Source: an uncultured Peptoniphilus sp.
GTDB lineage: Bacteria; Bacillota; Clostridia; Tissierellales; Peptoniphilaceae
DNA: 44,598 nt
Direction of reading: 5' to 3'
Assembly (NCBI RefSeq): GCF_946222045.1
Contig: NZ_CAMILN010000010.1
Coordinates: 1-44,598, forward strand
Within the stretch, counting starts at the first letter, position 1, and each line of letters begins with the position of its first letter. Made by a program: the position numbers and the translations under genes. Positions 41,979 through 44,598 of this stretch are shown in pieces. The notes beneath the pieces are model-generated. The model worked only from the letters and a program-made list of their open reading frames with translations. It had not been told where the DNA came from and made no database searches.

Positions 41979-43499
41979 ATGATACTAGTAGTTGACTTTG
42001 GTGGCCAATACAATCAGTTAATAGCAAGACGAATAAGAGATCTTAACATTTACTGCGAAGTTGTACCATACAACAAGGCCTTAAAAGAATTAGAAAATAG
42101 AGACAACGTTGAAGGAATAATTTTTACAGGTGGACCTAACTCAGTTTATGAAGAAGGAGCACCACAAATAGAAAAAGAAATCTTCGACAAAAACATTCCA
42201 ATTCTTGGACTTTGCTATGGAATGCAAATCATGGCACACACACTTGGTGGAGAAGTTATAAAAGCTCCAAAAGAAAGAGAATTTGGAAAAACAAAAATCG
42301 AAACAAAAGAATCACTTATCTTTAAAGACCTAGCAAAAGAAGAAACGGTTTGGATGAGTCATGTTGATAGAGTAAAAGAAGTGCCAGAAGGCTTTGAAAT
42401 AATAGCAAAGAGCGAAAACTGTCCAGTAGCAGGCATGGCAAATGTAGATAGAAAACTTTACGCACTACAATTCCATCCAGAAGTAAACCATTCAGTCCAC
42501 GGCAAAAAAATGTTAGAAAACTTTGCAGTAGAAATCTGTGGAGCAAAAAAAGATTGGACAATGGAAAACTATGCAAAAAAATCCATCCAAGAAATAAAAG
42601 AAAAAGTTGGCGACGGAAAAGTCCTCCTTGCCCTATCAGGTGGAGTTGATTCATCAGTAACAGCAGCCCTACTATCAAAAGCAGTTGGCGAAAACCTAAC
42701 TTGCATCTTTGTAGACCACGGCCTAATGAGAAAAGACGAAGGCGACGAAATAGAAGAAGCCTTTAAGGACTCAGGCATGCACTTCATAAGAGTAGACGCA
42801 GAAAAAAGATTTTTAGATAAACTATCTGGTGTAACAGACCCAGAAAGAAAAAGAAAAATCATTGGTGAAGAATTCATAAGAGTTTTTGAAGAAGAAGGAC
42901 AAAAAATAAAGGCAGTAGACTTCTTAGCACAAGGAACAATTTACCCAGACGTAATTGAATCAGGACTAGGCGACTCAGCAGTAATAAAATCTCACCACAA
43001 TGTTGGCGGACTACCAGACTTCGTAGACTTCAAAGAAATCATCGAGCCACTCCGCATGCTGTTTAAAGACGAAGTACGTGACCTTGGAAGAGAATTAGGA
43101 CTAGCCGACTACCTAGTAGACAGACAACCCTTCCCTGGACCAGGACTTGCCATAAGAGTAATGGGCGAAATCACAAAAGAAAAACTAGACATACTTCGTG
43201 ACGCAGACAAAATCTTTAGAGACGAATTAGAAAAAGCAAAACTAGAAGACATCAACCAATACTTCGCAGTCCTAACAAACAACAGGACAGTAGGAGTAAT
43301 GGGCGACTTTAGAACTTACGACTATACCCTTGCCCTTCGTGCAGTGTCAACAACAGACTTTATGACAGCTGACTTCACAAGGATCCCTTGGGAAATCTTG
43401 GATAAGGTGTCAAATAGAATAGTAAACGAAGTAGACCACATAAATAGGATTGTATATGATATAACATCAAAACCCCCAGCAACAATAGAATGGGAATAA
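41979..43499 (+). CDS. guaA: GMP synthase (glutamine-hydrolysing)
   Basis: 506 residues. The class I glutamine amidotransferase half has GLCYGMQIM with the nucleophile Cys, and ALQFHPEVNHS with His. The ATP pyrophosphatase half has LSGGVDSSVTAAL (P-loop), QGTIYPDVIES, and DRQPFPGPGLAIRVMGE. It converts XMP to GMP. AAGGAGG precedes the ATG. No purine riboswitch is seen upstream. The third-codon pattern is richer in A than in neighbours, but the protein is intact. Confidence 0.98.
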   Translation: MILVVDFGGQYNQLIARRIRDLNIYCEVVPYNKALKELENRDNVEGIIFTGGPNSVYEEGAPQIEKEIFDKNIPILGLCYGMQIMAHTLGGEVIKAPKEREFGKTKIETKESLIFKDLAKEETVWMSHVDRVKEVPEGFEIIAKSENCPVAGMANVDRKLYALQFHPEVNHSVHGKKMLENFAVEICGAKKDWTMENYAKKSIQEIKEKVGDGKVLLALSGGVDSSVTAALLSKAVGENLTCIFVDHGLMRKDEGDEIEEAFKDSGMHFIRVDAEKRFLDKLSGVTDPERKRKIIGEEFIRVFEEEGQKIKAVDFLAQGTIYPDVIESGLGDSAVIKSHHNVGGLPDFVDFKEIIEPLRMLFKDEVRDLGRELGLADYLVDRQPFPGPGLAIRVMGEITKEKLDILRDADKIFRDELEKAKLEDINQYFAVLTNNRTVGVMGDFRTYDYTLALRAVSTTDFMTADFTRIPWEILDKVSNRIVNEVDHINRIVYDITSKPPATIEWE

Positions 43500-43563
43500 A
43501 ATATTATAACTTATAAATAGCTTAAATAAGCCAACCTAAAATCTAAGTGTAACAATAATAATT

Positions 43564-43592
43564 AAAGCACCTTAATTCAAAAGGTGCTTTTT
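43564..43592 (+). terminator. Terminator after guaA
   Basis: AAGCACCTT/AAGGTGCTTTTT with a short loop. Confidence 0.9.
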
Positions 43593-43628
43593 AAATGCAT
43601 CAATGTTTTCTTTCACTTGTACGAATGA

Positions 43629-43670
43629 TTTAGTCGTTGAGGCATAGGTTTACTACGCCTCACGCCTAAA
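43629..43670. repeat. Imperfect 42-nt inverted repeat
   Basis: TTTAGTCGTTGAGGCATAG and CTACGCCTCACGCCTAAA pair around GTTTA with two mismatches and one bulge. A perfect palindrome ACTTCGCGAAGT follows at 43679-43690. No T-run follows, so it is not a plain terminator; it may be the end of a lost mobile element or a structured RNA. Confidence 0.55.
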
Positions 43671-43691
43671 CATTCTACACTTCGCGAAGTA

Positions 43692-43888
43692 ATTCCATTT
43701 TATCTCGCAAGTTATTCAGCGTGTTTGAAAAAAATATAGTAGAAATTTTAAAAACTCACAAAATATACAAGAATGTTATTATTTGTGGTTTTTTTGATTG
43801 GAGATAAAATCAGAAGTCGACATTTGTCGATAGTTGCTTTTCACAAAAACAGAAATGTTGTAGTGGATTTCTGATTTATCAAAAGTAG
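43692..43888. other. AT-rich non-coding stretch
   Basis: No open frame of note is seen. GTCGACATTTGTCGA near 43817 is a small repeated motif. The stretch would hold the missing 5' part of the XRE gene that follows, but no recognisable N-terminal helix remains. Confidence 0.45.
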
Positions 43889-44098
43889 AATAAGATAATA
43901 GAACTTGCATATAGAGTATATGTTTCAAGACAAACTATTTCAAATTTGGAAATTAATAAAAATTATCCTGATATAAATGGTAATACATTACTAAGTGAAG
44001 TTTTTGAAATATCCATTGATAATTTAATTAAAGGAGATCTTGACAAATGAAAAAGGAAATTTACAGAAAAAATCTCACACTCTCAGGGATTTTTTAAG
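43889..44098 (+). pseudogene. Fragment of an XRE-family transcriptional regulator
   Basis: The frame 43889-44050 encodes the second half of an HTH_3 domain (ELAYRVYVSRQTISNLEINKNYPDING, then LLSEVFEISIDNLIKGDLDK). The first helices and a start codon are missing and a stop (TAG) lies just upstream. At the end, one lost base at GACAAATGAAAAAG breaks the frame; the shifted frame continues MKKEIYRKN and soon stops at 44098. Intact relatives read DxxKMKKE through this point, often followed by a membrane domain. Confidence 0.75.
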
Positions 44099-44490
44099 CT
44101 AAACTCTCTATTTTTATAAACATCCATAAATTATCAGGGTTTATTAGGTCAATCTCTTCTTATAATATCTATGTAAAAATTACTTCATCCAATAAACATC
44201 AATTATTATCATCACATTATAAATAGATATTCCGTAAACATTTCAATTTTCAAGCAAATGCGATATAATTAAGTATAGGGATTTTATCTGAATGATAACG
44301 ATTTTATATAAGAGTTAATTTTTACAAATTCACTCAATATAAAATTAGGGCTCATCTGCTATTCCCTAGATAGTTAATTGCTTTTTAGTTATTATGTTAA
44401 ATGAAAATTATTTTAACAATAACTATTGATTCTAGCTGGTAGATCATGTTTTAAATACCCATGTTATGCCATGTTAGACTTTGAAAGAAA
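44099..44490. other. AT-rich non-coding stretch
   Basis: About 390 bp with stops in all frames and no tRNA- or terminator-like structure that I can support. Probably decayed DNA plus the promoter region of the interrupted gene at 44500. Confidence 0.5.
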
Positions 44491-44499
44491 GGAGGAAAT

Positions 44500-44598
44500 A
44501 TGAAATAGAAACACAAGCACTTTTGAAAAATTTTGTTGTTAGCATTATTAGCTGTCGCTTTTATTGTTTTTTCTGGTATAAAGCCAATATATGCTAAC
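44500..44598 (+). pseudogene. 5' end of a secreted-protein gene with two in-frame stops
   Basis: AAAGGAGG lies 4 nt before an ATG. The frame reads MK, TAG, KHKHF, TGA, then KILLLALLAVAFIVFSG and IKPIYAN, a clear signal peptide, and stays open to the window edge. Stops at codons 3 (44506) and 9 (44524) prevent normal translation of the full signal peptide from this ATG. The reading as a decayed gene is more likely than recoding, though a start at an internal TTG is possible. The rest of the gene lies outside the window. Confidence 0.6.

Overview
The window is low-GC, AT-rich DNA from a Gram-positive anaerobe. It has strong AGGAGG ribosome sites, a T-box, an FMN riboswitch, an S-layer-homology (SLH) surface protein and three secreted proteins with copper-amine-oxidase-N-like (stalk) domains. 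This mix suggests a Gram-positive anaerobic coccus of the Peptoniphilaceae (Peptoniphilus/Anaerococcus/Finegoldia type). The genus is an inference. No phage, transposase, rRNA or CRISPR array is seen.

Layout. 1-10,860: an SLH protein, an AlbA_2/HATPase/HTH regulator, a class V aminotransferase, a stalk-domain/glutaredoxin fusion and ribU with its FMN riboswitch. These are separated by four islands of GC-rich and AT-rich palindromic repeats. The regulator lies between two ~350-bp direct repeats, each carrying a candidate ~90-nt structured RNA. 10,876-17,115: an L,D-transpeptidase, a Fic protein, tRNA-Leu, a lactate/hydroxyacid dehydrogenase, a zinc-ribbon membrane protein and two stalk-domain secreted proteins. 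17,263-26,313 (minus): C39-like peptidase, folC, valS with a T-box, a GGADGPT-motif membrane protein, trpS, a CPBP protease and an MTA/SAH deaminase. 26,418-30,979 (plus): a TRIC channel that looks leaderless, a thiamine-binding protein, a P1 peptidase, and an ECF S component coupled to a degenerate CoaX; an orphan secreted protein lies within this stretch on the minus strand. 30,998-34,074 (minus): murI, hicAB, a small acidic protein, tRNA-Lys and a GntR regulator. 34,267-34,944: a PepSY lipoprotein. 35,125-38,602 (minus): a dipeptide epimerase, a DUF819 membrane protein, a cytoplasmic class A beta-lactamase-fold hydrolase and DUF3870, probably one operon for cell-wall-derived dipeptides. Then come secA and guaA. 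The last kilobase is decayed DNA with an XRE-regulator fragment and a secretion-signal gene interrupted by two stop codons.

The best candidates for something undescribed are (1) the modular hairpin repeat family in the first 11 kb, whose copies keep pairing while the sequence changes; (2) the duplicated promoter-plus-stem-loop unit flanking the AlbA_2 regulator; (3) the CoaX homologue that has lost its ATP-site motifs beside an ECF transporter gene; and (4) the epimerase/DUF819/serine-hydrolase/DUF3870 operon with a leader attenuator. All calls come from reading the sequence; no database search was run.
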